Of a stretch of DNA of 64,000 bases, positions 16,631 to 25,401 are shown piece by piece. The stretch's first letter is position 1. Each line of letters starts with the position of its first letter. Source of the stretch: Streptomyces sp. CB02058 (lineage in GTDB: Bacteria > Actinomycetota > Actinomycetes > Streptomycetales > Streptomycetaceae); the NCBI RefSeq assembly GCF_001905505.1, contig NZ_LIPG01000005.1, forward strand, positions 62,001 to 126,000. Direction: 5' to 3'. A program made the translations under genes and the position numbers. Under the pieces are notes generated by a model that was not told the origin of the DNA, searched no databases, and saw only the letters and a program-made list of their open reading frames with translations.

Positions 16631-18712
16631 CTACGCCCGCCCGCTGCTGATCTCCAGCGCCTGCGAGAAGTCCTCCAGGGCGTGGAGCAGCAGGGTGGCC
16701 CCGTTGCGCACGAAGGAGTCGGGCGGCGGTCCCTCGGCGGCGTCCCGGCGCGCCAGCGCCTCCCTGACCGGCTCCCAGTCCGGAACGCGTCGCTCCCGTA
16801 CCGCCTTCGCGCCCTGCTCGGTGGCTTGCCGGAACGCGTCGGCCAGGGCCGCCGCCTCGGGCACGGGAGTGGCGGAGGCGGCCGGCAGGTGGGCCTCCAT
16901 GAGCATCGCGACCCTGCCGAACTGGGCGAGCGCGTCCTGCGCGTCCGCCGCGGAGACCCGGGAGATGCCCCGGTGGCGCACGGGCTCGTGCTGGGCCGTC
17001 TCCAGCGCCTCCTGCCAGACGAGGCGGGCCTCCCTGGTCGTGAGCAGGGCGGTACGCACCTCGTCGAGGCTCCTGGACCCGGGATCGGCGTACCGGTCGA
17101 GGACCGTGGCCGCGTAGCGCCCGTCCGTGATCACCCAGGCGGCGAGCCGGTCGCGCAGCCGCGGGGTCTCCCACGCCGGGTAGACGGCGTACGACACCAT
17201 CGCGAGCAGCCCCCCGATGAGCGTCAGCACCACCCGCTCGGGCACGGTCTGCGACCAGTCGTCGCCCGCCATGCCGAGCAGGAAGACGACGTAGGCGGAG
17301 ACGCAGACCTGGCCGACCGCGTATCCGGTGCGCATCAGCAGATACATCAGCCCGGCGCTGATGACGGCGAGCAGGGCGGAGAGCTCCGCGTTGGGGTGTG
17401 CGGCCTGCACGATGCCGGTGGCGACGGCGACGCCGATCACCGTGCCCATGAAGCGGGCCACGGAGCGGGAGTAGGTCTGGGTGAACTCCGGGCGCATCAC
17501 CATCACGGCGGTCATCGGAGCCCAGTAGCCGTGGCCGAACGGCAGCACCGCACCCATGAGGTAGCCCGCAGCGGTCACCGCCGACACCCGTTCCGCGTGG
17601 CGCAGGATCGTCGATCCCCGGCGCAGTTCGCGGCGCATGGAGCGGTAGACGAGCGGGACCAGCCCCAGCAGGCTGGGCCGGCGGCGGTGCGGGACGAGCG
17701 GCTCGCCGGGCGTCCGGTCGTCCGTGCCGGTGCCCTCGGCGATCTCGATGACGTCCGCGAGCAGCGCGGTGAGCCGGTCGGCGGCGCGGCGGGGCGGCCC
17801 GGTGAGGATGACCTCGGTGTCGGGGGACTTGAGCACGGAGAGCGCCGTCTCGTCCAGGCTCACCGGGTCGCCGTGGCGCACCGCCCGTGCGGCGGAGTCG
17901 AGGAGGGAGCCGGCGGCGCCGAGGATCTCCCGCGCCCAGTAGCGTTCCGGGCCCTCGGCGGGGACGCCCAGGGCCGGGTCCGCCAGCGAGGCGAGGACCG
18001 GCCTGAGCCGTTCGGCGACCCCGCGCACGCCGTGCAGGTCGGCGGGCCGGCTCCGGGCCTGCCAGGGCGTGACGGCGGCGGCGTTGCGCGCGGTCATCAG
18101 CGGGACGGGGTCGAAGGGCGCTACCGGGTCGTGGCGCAGCCTGCGCGCGTAGTCGGCCTCCCCCGCCAGGGCGTCGGCGAGCGCGTCGCGCTGGGCGCCC
18201 CATCTGCGGACGGGGAACAGCACGATCAGCGCCGCCTGGACCAGCCCGCCGAAGGCCATCATCGCGGCGTGCGCGGCGGCGTCGGCGACCGAGGTGGGCA
18301 GGGTGATGGTGACGAGCATGATCGCGACGTTGGAGCCCGCGATGATGCCGCCCGTCGGGCCCGCCGCCCAGGTCATCCCGGCGACGAACGTCCACAGGAT
18401 CAGCAGGGCGAGGAACAGCAGGGTGTGGGACACGGTGACGTAGCCGACGAACGTCGACACGGCCAGGCTGGCGCCGGAGACCAGGGCGAGCACGGGCCGG
18501 GGGCGCCAGCTGCGCTGGAAGGTGGCGATGGCCGCCTGGAAGGCTCCGAAGGCGGAGCCTGCGGCGATGACCGGGCCGAAGAGCGCCAGGCTGATCCCGA
18601 CGACGAGGGCGAGGCCCGCGGCCCCGCGCACCGCGATGAGCGGTTCGAGACGCCGCCGCTCGATCGTCAGCCCCGAGCGGGCGGTCTCCTTAAGCGCCCG
18701 GAGCCAGCTCAT
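16631..18712 (-). CDS. FUSC family integral membrane protein
   Basis: A 693-residue protein of the fusaric-acid-resistance/aromatic-acid-exporter type. It has two sets of hydrophobic helices (roughly residues 25-170 and 375-520), each followed by a soluble helical region, the usual FUSC layout. The second set contains FGHGYWAPMTAVMVMRPEFTQTYSRS, a recognisable family segment. Family members export aromatic carboxylates or act in envelope physiology. The substrate here is unknown, and no periplasmic adaptor is expected in a monoderm. The gene is alone on its strand, with the DUF2786 gene 55 bp upstream. Confidence 0.85.
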   Translation of the reverse strand: MSWLRALKETARSGLTIERRRLEPLIAVRGAAGLALVVGISLALFGPVIAAGSAFGAFQAAIATFQRSWRPRPVLALVSGASLAVSTFVGYVTVSHTLLFLALLILWTFVAGMTWAAGPTGGIIAGSNVAIMLVTITLPTSVADAAAHAAMMAFGGLVQAALIVLFPVRRWGAQRDALADALAGEADYARRLRHDPVAPFDPVPLMTARNAAAVTPWQARSRPADLHGVRGVAERLRPVLASLADPALGVPAEGPERYWAREILGAAGSLLDSAARAVRHGDPVSLDETALSVLKSPDTEVILTGPPRRAADRLTALLADVIEIAEGTGTDDRTPGEPLVPHRRRPSLLGLVPLVYRSMRRELRRGSTILRHAERVSAVTAAGYLMGAVLPFGHGYWAPMTAVMVMRPEFTQTYSRSVARFMGTVIGVAVATGIVQAAHPNAELSALLAVISAGLMYLLMRTGYAVGQVCVSAYVVFLLGMAGDDWSQTVPERVVLTLIGGLLAMVSYAVYPAWETPRLRDRLAAWVITDGRYAATVLDRYADPGSRSLDEVRTALLTTREARLVWQEALETAQHEPVRHRGISRVSAADAQDALAQFGRVAMLMEAHLPAASATPVPEAAALADAFRQATEQGAKAVRERRVPDWEPVREALARRDAAEGPPPDSFVRNGATLLLHALEDFSQALEISSGRA

Positions 18713-18767
18713 GGAGCGAGCCTAGCCGGATTCTCCGACAAGTCCGACTTGTGCCGCACCGCTGAAT

Positions 18768-19937
18768 CTAACGGCTGATTCCCGGCTTTCCGTCGCCCAT
18801 CCTGGCCCGGTCCGCCGCGGCGGTGCCATGGGTCCAGCCCTCGGCGTCCGTGGCCCCGCGCAGCCGGGTCGTGGTGGTCCGCGGGAACATCCGCTCCGCC
18901 GTGTCGGTCACCGCCACGTCCCGGGCCGCCAGGACCGGCAGCAGGGCTCCGGAGCCGCTGCCTCCGGACGGGCCCTCCGCTCCCGCCTCGGCGGTGACCC
19001 GGGCGGTGTCCGCCGCGAGACGGCTGCCCAGGCGCTGGGCGTACGCCATCAGGAAGGACTGCCTGAAGGTCTTGGTCCGCTTGCGCCCGCCCGCCCTCTG
19101 TCCGGCCTCCGCCTTCGTCATCGCGGCCGTGCCCTGCACCAGCAGGGAGGTGAAGAGCAGCTCGACGGCCTCCAGGTCGGGCTCGAAGCCCACGACCGTG
19201 GTGAAACCGAGATCGCTGTTCCACACGGCGCGGCACCGGTTGGCCGAGGCCACGGAGTCGAGCAGGACCGCCTTCGCGCTCTCGTAGGGCGCCTCCACCC
19301 CGATCCTGACGGCACCCGGCGTGCCGGCGCCGTGCGTACGGGCGGCGATGAGCGCCTCGTCGATGCTGTGCCGGGCCATCAGCTCCTGGGCCTTGGTGGT
19401 GAGCGCCTCGGCCTCCTCGGGGAAACCGGTCGCCTCCGCCTTGGCGAGCAGCGCCCGGATCCTGGTGAGCATGCGGGGTTCGCCGGGGGCGGGCGGCCGG
19501 TGCGGGGCGTCGGCGGCCGTGCCGGGCGGCGGCCCGACCGGTTCGATCACGGGGAGCCGCAGCAGCAGCCGGTACAGCTCCAGGAGTGCGGAGGCGTACG
19601 TGAAGCGGTCGGGCCGGTTGCGCGGGGCCGGCGCGGGCAGCGCGGCCAGCTGATCCGCCCAGCGCGGAGGGAGGGTCGCGTAGCCCGCGGTCTCCGCCGT
19701 GATCAGCGCGGCGGCGAGCGCGGACGCGGGCTCGTCCAGCTCGCGCCGGACGGTCCGCACGACATCGGCGGGCTGCCAGCCTCGCGCCCAGGCCCGCCGG
19801 ACGAACTCCTCGCCCCTGCGGTGCAGCTCCGCGTCGGCGGACGGGTCGGCCGCGAGGAGGGAGGCACCGGCGTCCAGGCCCGCGTCGCCTTCCGAGTACA
19901 GGGCCGCGGCACACGCCCGGTCGGTCACCGATTCCAT
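18768..19937 (-). CDS. DUF2786 domain protein
   Basis: A 389-residue protein with a DUF2786 segment in the middle (MLTRIRALLAKAEATGFPEEA followed by LTTKAQELMARHSID). This motif is also seen in phage and plasmid proteins. The function is not known. Residues before it are Ala-rich helices; after it comes a region with conserved-looking RTKTFRQSFLMAYAQRL. There is no signal peptide or transmembrane segment. Its 28-bp distance from the upstream oxidoreductase gene on the same strand allows cotranscription. Confidence 0.78.
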   Translation of the reverse strand: MESVTDRACAAALYSEGDAGLDAGASLLAADPSADAELHRRGEEFVRRAWARGWQPADVVRTVRRELDEPASALAAALITAETAGYATLPPRWADQLAALPAPAPRNRPDRFTYASALLELYRLLLRLPVIEPVGPPPGTAADAPHRPPAPGEPRMLTRIRALLAKAEATGFPEEAEALTTKAQELMARHSIDEALIAARTHGAGTPGAVRIGVEAPYESAKAVLLDSVASANRCRAVWNSDLGFTTVVGFEPDLEAVELLFTSLLVQGTAAMTKAEAGQRAGGRKRTKTFRQSFLMAYAQRLGSRLAADTARVTAEAGAEGPSGGSGSGALLPVLAARDVAVTDTAERMFPRTTTTRLRGATDAEGWTHGTAAADRARMGDGKPGISR

Positions 19938-19965
19938 CGGGCCAGGGTAGGCGGCCGCCGGCGGG

Positions 19966-20895
19966 TCAGTGCTCCCCGGGGAGCAGGACGAGCTTGCCGC
20001 GCACGTGTCCGGCCTCGCTCAGCTCCTGGGCCTTCGCCGCCTCGCGGAGTGCGAACGTCCGTTCCACCGGGATGCGCAGGCCGCCCACGGCCGCCAGGTC
20101 CGCGTACTCCGCGAGCCGTCCGCCCTCGTCGGGGCTCTCCCCGCCGCCCGCCGAGAACGCCACGCCGTAGCGGGCCGCGTCCGGGTCGGCGATGGTGGAG
20201 ATCCGGTCGGGGGTACCGCCGCGCAGCTCCACGGAGTCCTCCAGGGCGCCCTTTCCCGCGGCGTCGAACACCGCGTCCACGCCCTGCGGCGCGGCTTCCC
20301 GCACCCGTGCCACCAGCCCGTGCCCGTAGGCCACGGGCACCGCGCCGAGCACCCGCAGATAGTCGTGGTTGGCCGGTGACGCGGTCCCGACGACGGTCGC
20401 GCCCCTGGCCGTGGCCAGCTGGACGGCGGCGGAACCGACGGCTCCGGACGCCCCGTGCAGCAGGAGCGTCTCGCCCTCGGCCACCGCCAGTTCGTCGAGC
20501 ACCCGGGCGGCGGTCGCCGTCGCGACCGGCAGCGCGGCGGCCTCGGCCCAGCCCAGGGCCTCCGGCTTGGGCGCCACGGAGCCCACGTCGGCGAGGACGT
20601 ACTCCGCGTAGGCGCCGGTCGTACTCCGGCCGAGGACCTCGTCGCCGACCGCGAACTCCGTGACGCCCTCGCCCGTCTCGTCGACGACCCCCGCGAACTC
20701 GCTGCCGGGTGTGGCGGGCAGCGGCGTGGGGAACGCCGCCTCCATCCAGCCGTTGCGGATCTTGTAGTCGACCGGATTGACCCCGGCCGCCCTGACCGCC
20801 ACCCGGATCTGCCCGGGTCCGGCGTGGACGTCGTCGACCTGGGCCCGGTGCAGCACACCGGGGCCGCCGAACTCCTCGTACACGATCGCTTCCAT
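19966..20895 (-). CDS. Zinc-independent NADP-dependent oxidoreductase (quinone reductase-like MDR)
   Basis: Medium-chain dehydrogenase/reductase lacking the zinc ligands, like quinone oxidoreductases. It has a GroES-like N-terminal domain with NPVDYKIRNG and a Rossmann domain with LLHGASGAVGSAAVQLA. It probably reduces quinones or enones with NADPH; the substrate is unknown. The ATG at 20895 (MEAIVYEEFGGPG) is chosen because the family starts there and GGAGGAGA precedes it. The open frame to 21030 would overlap the divergent polymerase gene start. The product is 309 residues. Confidence 0.9.
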   Translation of the reverse strand: MEAIVYEEFGGPGVLHRAQVDDVHAGPGQIRVAVRAAGVNPVDYKIRNGWMEAAFPTPLPATPGSEFAGVVDETGEGVTEFAVGDEVLGRSTTGAYAEYVLADVGSVAPKPEALGWAEAAALPVATATAARVLDELAVAEGETLLLHGASGAVGSAAVQLATARGATVVGTASPANHDYLRVLGAVPVAYGHGLVARVREAAPQGVDAVFDAAGKGALEDSVELRGGTPDRISTIADPDAARYGVAFSAGGGESPDEGGRLAEYADLAAVGGLRIPVERTFALREAAKAQELSEAGHVRGKLVLLPGEH

Positions 20896-21028
20896 CACCG
20901 TCTCCTCCGCGTCGTCCTCGCCGCGTTCCGGTGCGCGCCGCGCGCCCCGCACTCCGATCCTCGCGGCAGCCGGGCGCGCCCGCCCGGTGAGCGGGGCCGC
21001 TGTCAGTGCCGGGTGCGAGACTCGGCCC

Positions 21029-22735
21029 ATGACCGAACGTTGGGCTCTGGCCAGTGCGGAGGCCGGCGGCGCGCTCCTCGTGCCGCTGACCCGCGACGGC
21101 CTGCCCGCCGGTCCCGTCCTGTCCGAGCCCGACCTGGTGGAGTCCGTCCGCTCCCGCCCCGAGGTGTTCCGCTGGGTCTGGCGCTCGACCTCCGGGATCT
21201 ATCCCCGGCTGCTCGCGGCGGGCGTCCGCGTCGAGCGGTGCTACGACATCGAGTGCGCCGAGCTGCTGCTCCTCGGCCACGAGGGACGGCTCGGGGAGCC
21301 CCGCTCGGCCGCTGCGGCCTGGGCCCGCCTGCGCAACGCCCCGGTGCCGCCCGATCCGCCGGCCCGCGCGGCCGAGCCCGGCTCCCAGTCCTCCCTCTTC
21401 GAGCCCCGCTCCGGCACCGACCTGCCGTTCGACGCGCTCCTCGAGGTGTACGCGGAGCAGCTGCGCCGCCACGGCCTGGCGGAGCACCCGGACCGGATGC
21501 TGCTGCTCACGGCCGCCGAATCGGCCGGCATGCTGGTCGCCGCCGAGATGAACGGAGCGGGCCTGCCCTGGCGGGCCGATGTGCACCGCGAGGTGCTCAG
21601 CGACCTGCTCGGCGAGCGTTACGCCGGTGGCGGCGAGCCCCGCCGGCTCGCCGAGGCCGCCGACGAGGTCTCGGCGGCCTTCGGCAGACGGGTCCGGCCG
21701 GATCTGCCGGCGGACGTCATCAAGGCGTTCGCGCAGGCCGGGATCAGGGTGAAGTCGACCCGCCGCTGGGAGCTGGAGGAGCTCGACCACCCGGCGGTGG
21801 AGCCCCTCGTCCGCTACAAGAAGCTGTACCGCGTGTGGACGGCCCACGGCTGGAGCTGGCTCCAGGACTGGGTGCGCGAGGGCCGCTTCCGCCCCGAGTA
21901 CCAGCCGGGAGGCACGGTCAGCGGGCGCTGGACGACCAATGGCGGCGGGGCGCTCCAGATCCCCAAGGTGATACGCCAGGCGGTCGTCGCCGACCAGGGC
22001 TGGCGGCTGGTCGTGGCGGATGCCGACCAGATGGAGCCGCGTGTGCTGGCCGCGATCTCCCGCGACCGGGGGCTGATGGAGGTGGCCGGACACGACGGCG
22101 ACCTCTACAAGGCCCTGTCCGACCGGGCGTTCCACGGCGACCGCGACCACGCCAAGCTCGCGCTCCTCGGCGCGATCTACGGGCAGACCTCCGGCGACGG
22201 CCTGAAGAACCTGGCGGCGCTGCGCCGGAGATTCCCGCATGCCGTGGCGTACGTCGACGACGCGGCGAAGGCCGGCGAGGAGGGCCGGCTCGTCCGCACC
22301 TGGCTGGGCCGGACGAGCCCGCCCGCCGTCGGCGCGGAGGAGGCGGGCGAGGCGGGCATCCCCCAGGAGAGCGAGGAGCCCGCCGCCGGGGAGGGCGCCG
22401 ACACCTCCGGATTCACCCCGGGCTACGCCTCGTCGAACGCCCGGGCGCGGGGCCGGTTCACCCGCAATTTCGTGGTCCAGGGCAGCGCGGCGGACTGGGC
22501 GCTGCTGCTGCTCGCGGCACTGCGGCGGACGCTGGCGGCCGGGGGGATGCGGGCGGAGCTGGTGTTCTTCCAGCACGACGAGGTGATCGTGCACTGCCCG
22601 GCCGAGGAGGCGCCTTCGGTGGTGGAGGCGATCCGGGAGGCGGGTGAGCTGGCGGGGCGGGTCGCGTTCGGGGAGACGCCGGTGCGGTTTCCGTTCAGCA
22701 CGGCGGTCGTGGAGCGCTATTCGGACGCCAAGTAG
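21029..22735 (+). CDS. PolA-like DNA polymerase (bifunctional exonuclease/polymerase family)
   Basis: A 568-residue family A polymerase separate from the main Pol I; actinomycete homologues are annotated as bifunctional 3'-5' exonuclease/DNA polymerase. Motif A is DADQMEPRVLA (D about residue 331, with steric-gate Glu), motif B is RDHAKLALLGAIYG, and motif C is QHDE near residue 516. In motif B the residue equivalent to E. coli F762 is Leu. The N-terminal 250 residues show no convincing exonuclease Asp/Glu set, so proofreading is doubtful. There is no 5' nuclease domain. It may serve in repair or translesion synthesis. ATG 21029, not the frame start at 20777, matches the family. Confidence 0.85.
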   Translation: MTERWALASAEAGGALLVPLTRDGLPAGPVLSEPDLVESVRSRPEVFRWVWRSTSGIYPRLLAAGVRVERCYDIECAELLLLGHEGRLGEPRSAAAAWARLRNAPVPPDPPARAAEPGSQSSLFEPRSGTDLPFDALLEVYAEQLRRHGLAEHPDRMLLLTAAESAGMLVAAEMNGAGLPWRADVHREVLSDLLGERYAGGGEPRRLAEAADEVSAAFGRRVRPDLPADVIKAFAQAGIRVKSTRRWELEELDHPAVEPLVRYKKLYRVWTAHGWSWLQDWVREGRFRPEYQPGGTVSGRWTTNGGGALQIPKVIRQAVVADQGWRLVVADADQMEPRVLAAISRDRGLMEVAGHDGDLYKALSDRAFHGDRDHAKLALLGAIYGQTSGDGLKNLAALRRRFPHAVAYVDDAAKAGEEGRLVRTWLGRTSPPAVGAEEAGEAGIPQESEEPAAGEGADTSGFTPGYASSNARARGRFTRNFVVQGSAADWALLLLAALRRTLAAGGMRAELVFFQHDEVIVHCPAEEAPSVVEAIREAGELAGRVAFGETPVRFPFSTAVVERYSDAK

Positions 22736-22776
22736 GCCGGCCGCCGGTCCGGGCGTCCCCGGGCCGGCGGCCGGAT

Positions 22777-22807
22777 GCCCGGACCGGGAGGGCCTCCCGG
22801 TCCGGGC
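22777..22807. terminator. Bidirectional terminator between convergent genes
   Basis: A 13-bp perfect stem (22777-22789 with 22795-22807) has a GGGCC loop, between the polymerase gene (plus) and the dioxygenase gene (minus). Confidence 0.75.
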
Positions 22808-22825
22808 GCCGCCGCGTGCCCGCGT

Positions 22826-23695
22826 CTACCCGCGCTCCCACAGCGCGGGGACCAGCGGCGGTTCCCACCCGGCGATCGCCGAGTGCGCCTGGAGACAGCG
22901 GTAGGAGGCACCTTGGTAGGTCACCCGGTCACCGGCCCGGTAGGACGTGCCCGCCGCCCAGGTACCTCCGGCCGGCGGAGTGGTGGGGTCGGTGGGGTCC
23001 GGCTGCTGGGCGACGTCGAGCACGAAGTCGAAGGTGCCCTGCCGCCCGGACCCGGCGGTACGGACGTTCATCAGCAGCGCCGGATCGTAGAGGGCGTCGG
23101 TCGCGTTGCGCGGTTCGCCGGGGAAGTAGAGCTGTGTGGTCAGCACGGGGTGTCCGGGCGCCTGCGCCTTCACATGGATGTGGCGCGTCCGCCCGGGGTA
23201 CAGCCCCGCCACCACCGTGGTGAGCGTGAAGGCACCGCCCGCGTCGGTGAACTGGTGGCCGCGGAAGGCGAACCCGCTCATGTCGTACGCCCCCGAGGCG
23301 TCCGCCTGCCAGAAGTCGAGCAGCACCCCCGGCAGGGGCTTGCAGGCCCTGCCGAACACATAGCCGCTGACGGTCAGCGGTGTGCCGGGGGTGCCCGGGG
23401 TCACCAGGCTGGTCCTGAGCGGTGAGGCCGGTTTGAAGTACGGGCCCTCCATCTGCTCCGGCGTCGGGTCGTCCCCGTCGTCGCAGGCCGGTGTGAGGGC
23501 CAGGGGCGCACCGCCGTGACCGGTGTCGCGGGCCAGGGCGATGCCCCCGCCCGCGATCAGGGGCACGGCACTCGCCGCGACCGCGGCCCGCAGAAGGTTC
23601 TTACGGCTGACGGGACGGCCGGGCGCACTGGCCTCGGAGGTACGGGGCGGGGTGCCGGCGGAGGGCTCCGGGGGCACGGCTGAACTCTCGGTCAT
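22826..23695 (-). CDS. Secreted intradiol ring-cleavage dioxygenase with C-terminal CBM5/12
   Basis: A twin-arginine-like leader (SRKNLLRAAVAASAVPLIAGG; the pair is Arg-Lys) precedes an intradiol dioxygenase beta-sandwich. The expected iron ligands are visible: Tyr in EGPYFK, Tyr in GAYDMSG, and two His in RTRHIHVK. After a Pro/Thr linker comes a ~40-residue CBM5/12 module (WAAGTSYRAGDRVTYQG, then YRCLQAHSAIAGWEPP). The same architecture is known for SACTE_2871 of Streptomyces sp. SirexAA-E, an extracellular catechol dioxygenase that binds lignin polymers. That suggests aromatic breakdown on plant or insect-associated biomass. It is next to a protease with the same binding module. Confidence 0.9.
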   Translation of the reverse strand: MTESSAVPPEPSAGTPPRTSEASAPGRPVSRKNLLRAAVAASAVPLIAGGGIALARDTGHGGAPLALTPACDDGDDPTPEQMEGPYFKPASPLRTSLVTPGTPGTPLTVSGYVFGRACKPLPGVLLDFWQADASGAYDMSGFAFRGHQFTDAGGAFTLTTVVAGLYPGRTRHIHVKAQAPGHPVLTTQLYFPGEPRNATDALYDPALLMNVRTAGSGRQGTFDFVLDVAQQPDPTDPTTPPAGGTWAAGTSYRAGDRVTYQGASYRCLQAHSAIAGWEPPLVPALWERG

Positions 23696-23701
23696 GGCTG
23701 A

Positions 23702-23739
23702 TTCCTCGGTCTGCTGGGGGTTCCTCGGTCTGCTGGGGA
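23702..23739 (-). repeat. 19-bp tandem direct repeat upstream of dioxygenase gene
   Basis: TTCCTCGGTCTGCTGGGG occurs twice head to tail (23702-23720 and 23721-23739, differing only in the last base), just upstream of the dioxygenase start. It may be a binding site or a slippage product. Confidence 0.6.
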
Positions 23740-23780
23740 CTGCTGCCGTCTCCTGGGACTGCCGGGCGCGGGGAGGCGCG

Positions 23781-25148
23781 TCAGATCCGCTGCCAGAGCG
23801 CCGGCACGTTCGGCGGCTGCCAGCCGGCCTGTGCCTGGTGGCCCTGGAGGCAGCGGTAGCTCGCGCCGCCGTACGTCACCACCGCACCCGCGGCGTACGT
23901 GGTCCCCGCGGCCCAGGTCCCGCCCGGCTCGGTCGGCGGGTCCGTCGGATCGGTGGGCGGGTCGGTCGGGGTACCGCTGGTGACGAGGGTCAGTCCGTAG
24001 GCGGCCAGCGCCGGGTTGACCGGCTGGTAGTACGTCGTACCGCCCTGGGAGCAGTTCCCGGAGCCGCCCGAGGTGACGCCCTGCGCCTGGCTGCCCGAGA
24101 TGAACGAGCCTCCGGAGTCCCCGGGTTCGGCGCAGACGCTGGTGCGGGTCACGCCGGTGATGGTGCCCTCGGGGTAGGTGACGCTGCTGCCGTGCTGCTG
24201 GATCGTGCCGCAGTGCCAGCCCGTCGTGGAACCGGAGCGGCAGACCGAGGACCCGACCACCGCCTGGGTCGAACCGGCGACCGTCACATCGCCGTTGCCG
24301 TACCCGTTGACCAGGGCCCTCGGCGTCCAGTTGGCATTGGTGGCGACCCAGGCGTAGTCCCGGCCGGGGAAGGTGGAGCCCTGGAAGGAGCCCTGCGCCT
24401 GCTGGTTGACGCCGGTCGTGGTGACACCCGGGGTCCCGCAGTGCCCGGCGGTGACGAAGCCGTTCTGCGTGCCGCGCTTGACGGGGAACCCGATGGAGCA
24501 GCGGCCCGATCCGTTCATGTAGTACGCGTCGCCGCCGCGCAGATCGGCGTAGGCGCGGGGCTGTTCGGCCGAGCGGTCGACCCGTACCAGTTCACGGGGA
24601 ACACCGGCGGCGGCGAGGAGGCCGTCGGCGGCGCCGGTGCGGGAGGCGTTCACCACGAGGCGGTTGGCGCTGATGTCGACGTACCAGGAGGGCACGTCCT
24701 CCGGGGCCTTCTTCCGTGCCACCGCGTCCAGGGACGCCTTGGCGGCTTCGAGGCGGTCCAGGCTGTGACCGACGACCTCGGCGCGGGCTCCGGCGCCGGT
24801 GATCCGGGCGATGTCGGCCCGGTCGGTGGTGGCGACGGTGAGCACCGCCGAGTCGCCGCTCACCCGGGCTCCGGCGAAGTCCGCACCGAGCGACTTCTCC
24901 AGCGCCGCCGCGACGGCCGCCGCACGGTACTCGCCGGCTATCCGGGCGCGGGCCTCGCCGGGGTCGAGGCCGAGGTCGCGCCGCATGGCCTCGATCAGCC
25001 CCGGTGAGAGCTGTTCGGCGGCAGGTGCGGTGCCGGCCGCCTGGCCGGCCGATGCGACACCGGTCAGTCCTGCGAGGGCCAGCGCGCCCACCGCCACGGC
25101 GGCTGCTCCCGCGGCGAAGGCGCGTCTGCGCAGCATGGTGGTCTCCAC
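23781..25148 (-). CDS. Streptogrisin-type S1 serine protease with C-terminal CBM5/12
   Basis: Extracellular chymotrypsin-fold protease made as a 455-residue preproenzyme. It has a Sec signal (residues ~1-36), an alpha-lytic-type prodomain with the RADIARITGAGARAEVVGHS region, and then the mature enzyme. The triad is His in TAGHCG, Asp in FPGRDYAWV and Ser in EPGDSGGSF. Four further Cys fit the streptogrisin disulfides. A Pro/Thr linker and a CBM5/12 module (AAGAVVTYGGASYRCLQGHQ) follow, as in streptogrisin C (SprC/SGPC). The GTG at 25148 has AAGGAG upstream. The shared module with the next gene suggests both act on the same insoluble substrate. Confidence 0.93.
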   Translation of the reverse strand: METTMLRRRAFAAGAAAVAVGALALAGLTGVASAGQAAGTAPAAEQLSPGLIEAMRRDLGLDPGEARARIAGEYRAAAVAAALEKSLGADFAGARVSGDSAVLTVATTDRADIARITGAGARAEVVGHSLDRLEAAKASLDAVARKKAPEDVPSWYVDISANRLVVNASRTGAADGLLAAAGVPRELVRVDRSAEQPRAYADLRGGDAYYMNGSGRCSIGFPVKRGTQNGFVTAGHCGTPGVTTTGVNQQAQGSFQGSTFPGRDYAWVATNANWTPRALVNGYGNGDVTVAGSTQAVVGSSVCRSGSTTGWHCGTIQQHGSSVTYPEGTITGVTRTSVCAEPGDSGGSFISGSQAQGVTSGGSGNCSQGGTTYYQPVNPALAAYGLTLVTSGTPTDPPTDPTDPPTEPGGTWAAGTTYAAGAVVTYGGASYRCLQGHQAQAGWQPPNVPALWQRI

Positions 25149-25401
25149 GTCACTCTCCTTGTGTTCGGGGGGCGTCGAACTGCGCGGGCTCGCTGGGAGC
25201 GAGGCCCGGCGGGGGTGGGGAACTGCCGAGAACGTAGCCGCGCCCGGCCCCGGCGCAGGAGATCCCGTCCGTCCCCTACCGCCGCGTTATGGGAGGTCCC
25301 ATGAGGCCGTCCGGAGCCGCTTCCGCCCAGGTCAGGGAGGCTCACCCGGCACGCCCCGGGCCGTCCCCCGGCCGGGCACCGCACGGCTATAGGCTCCGGC
25401 C

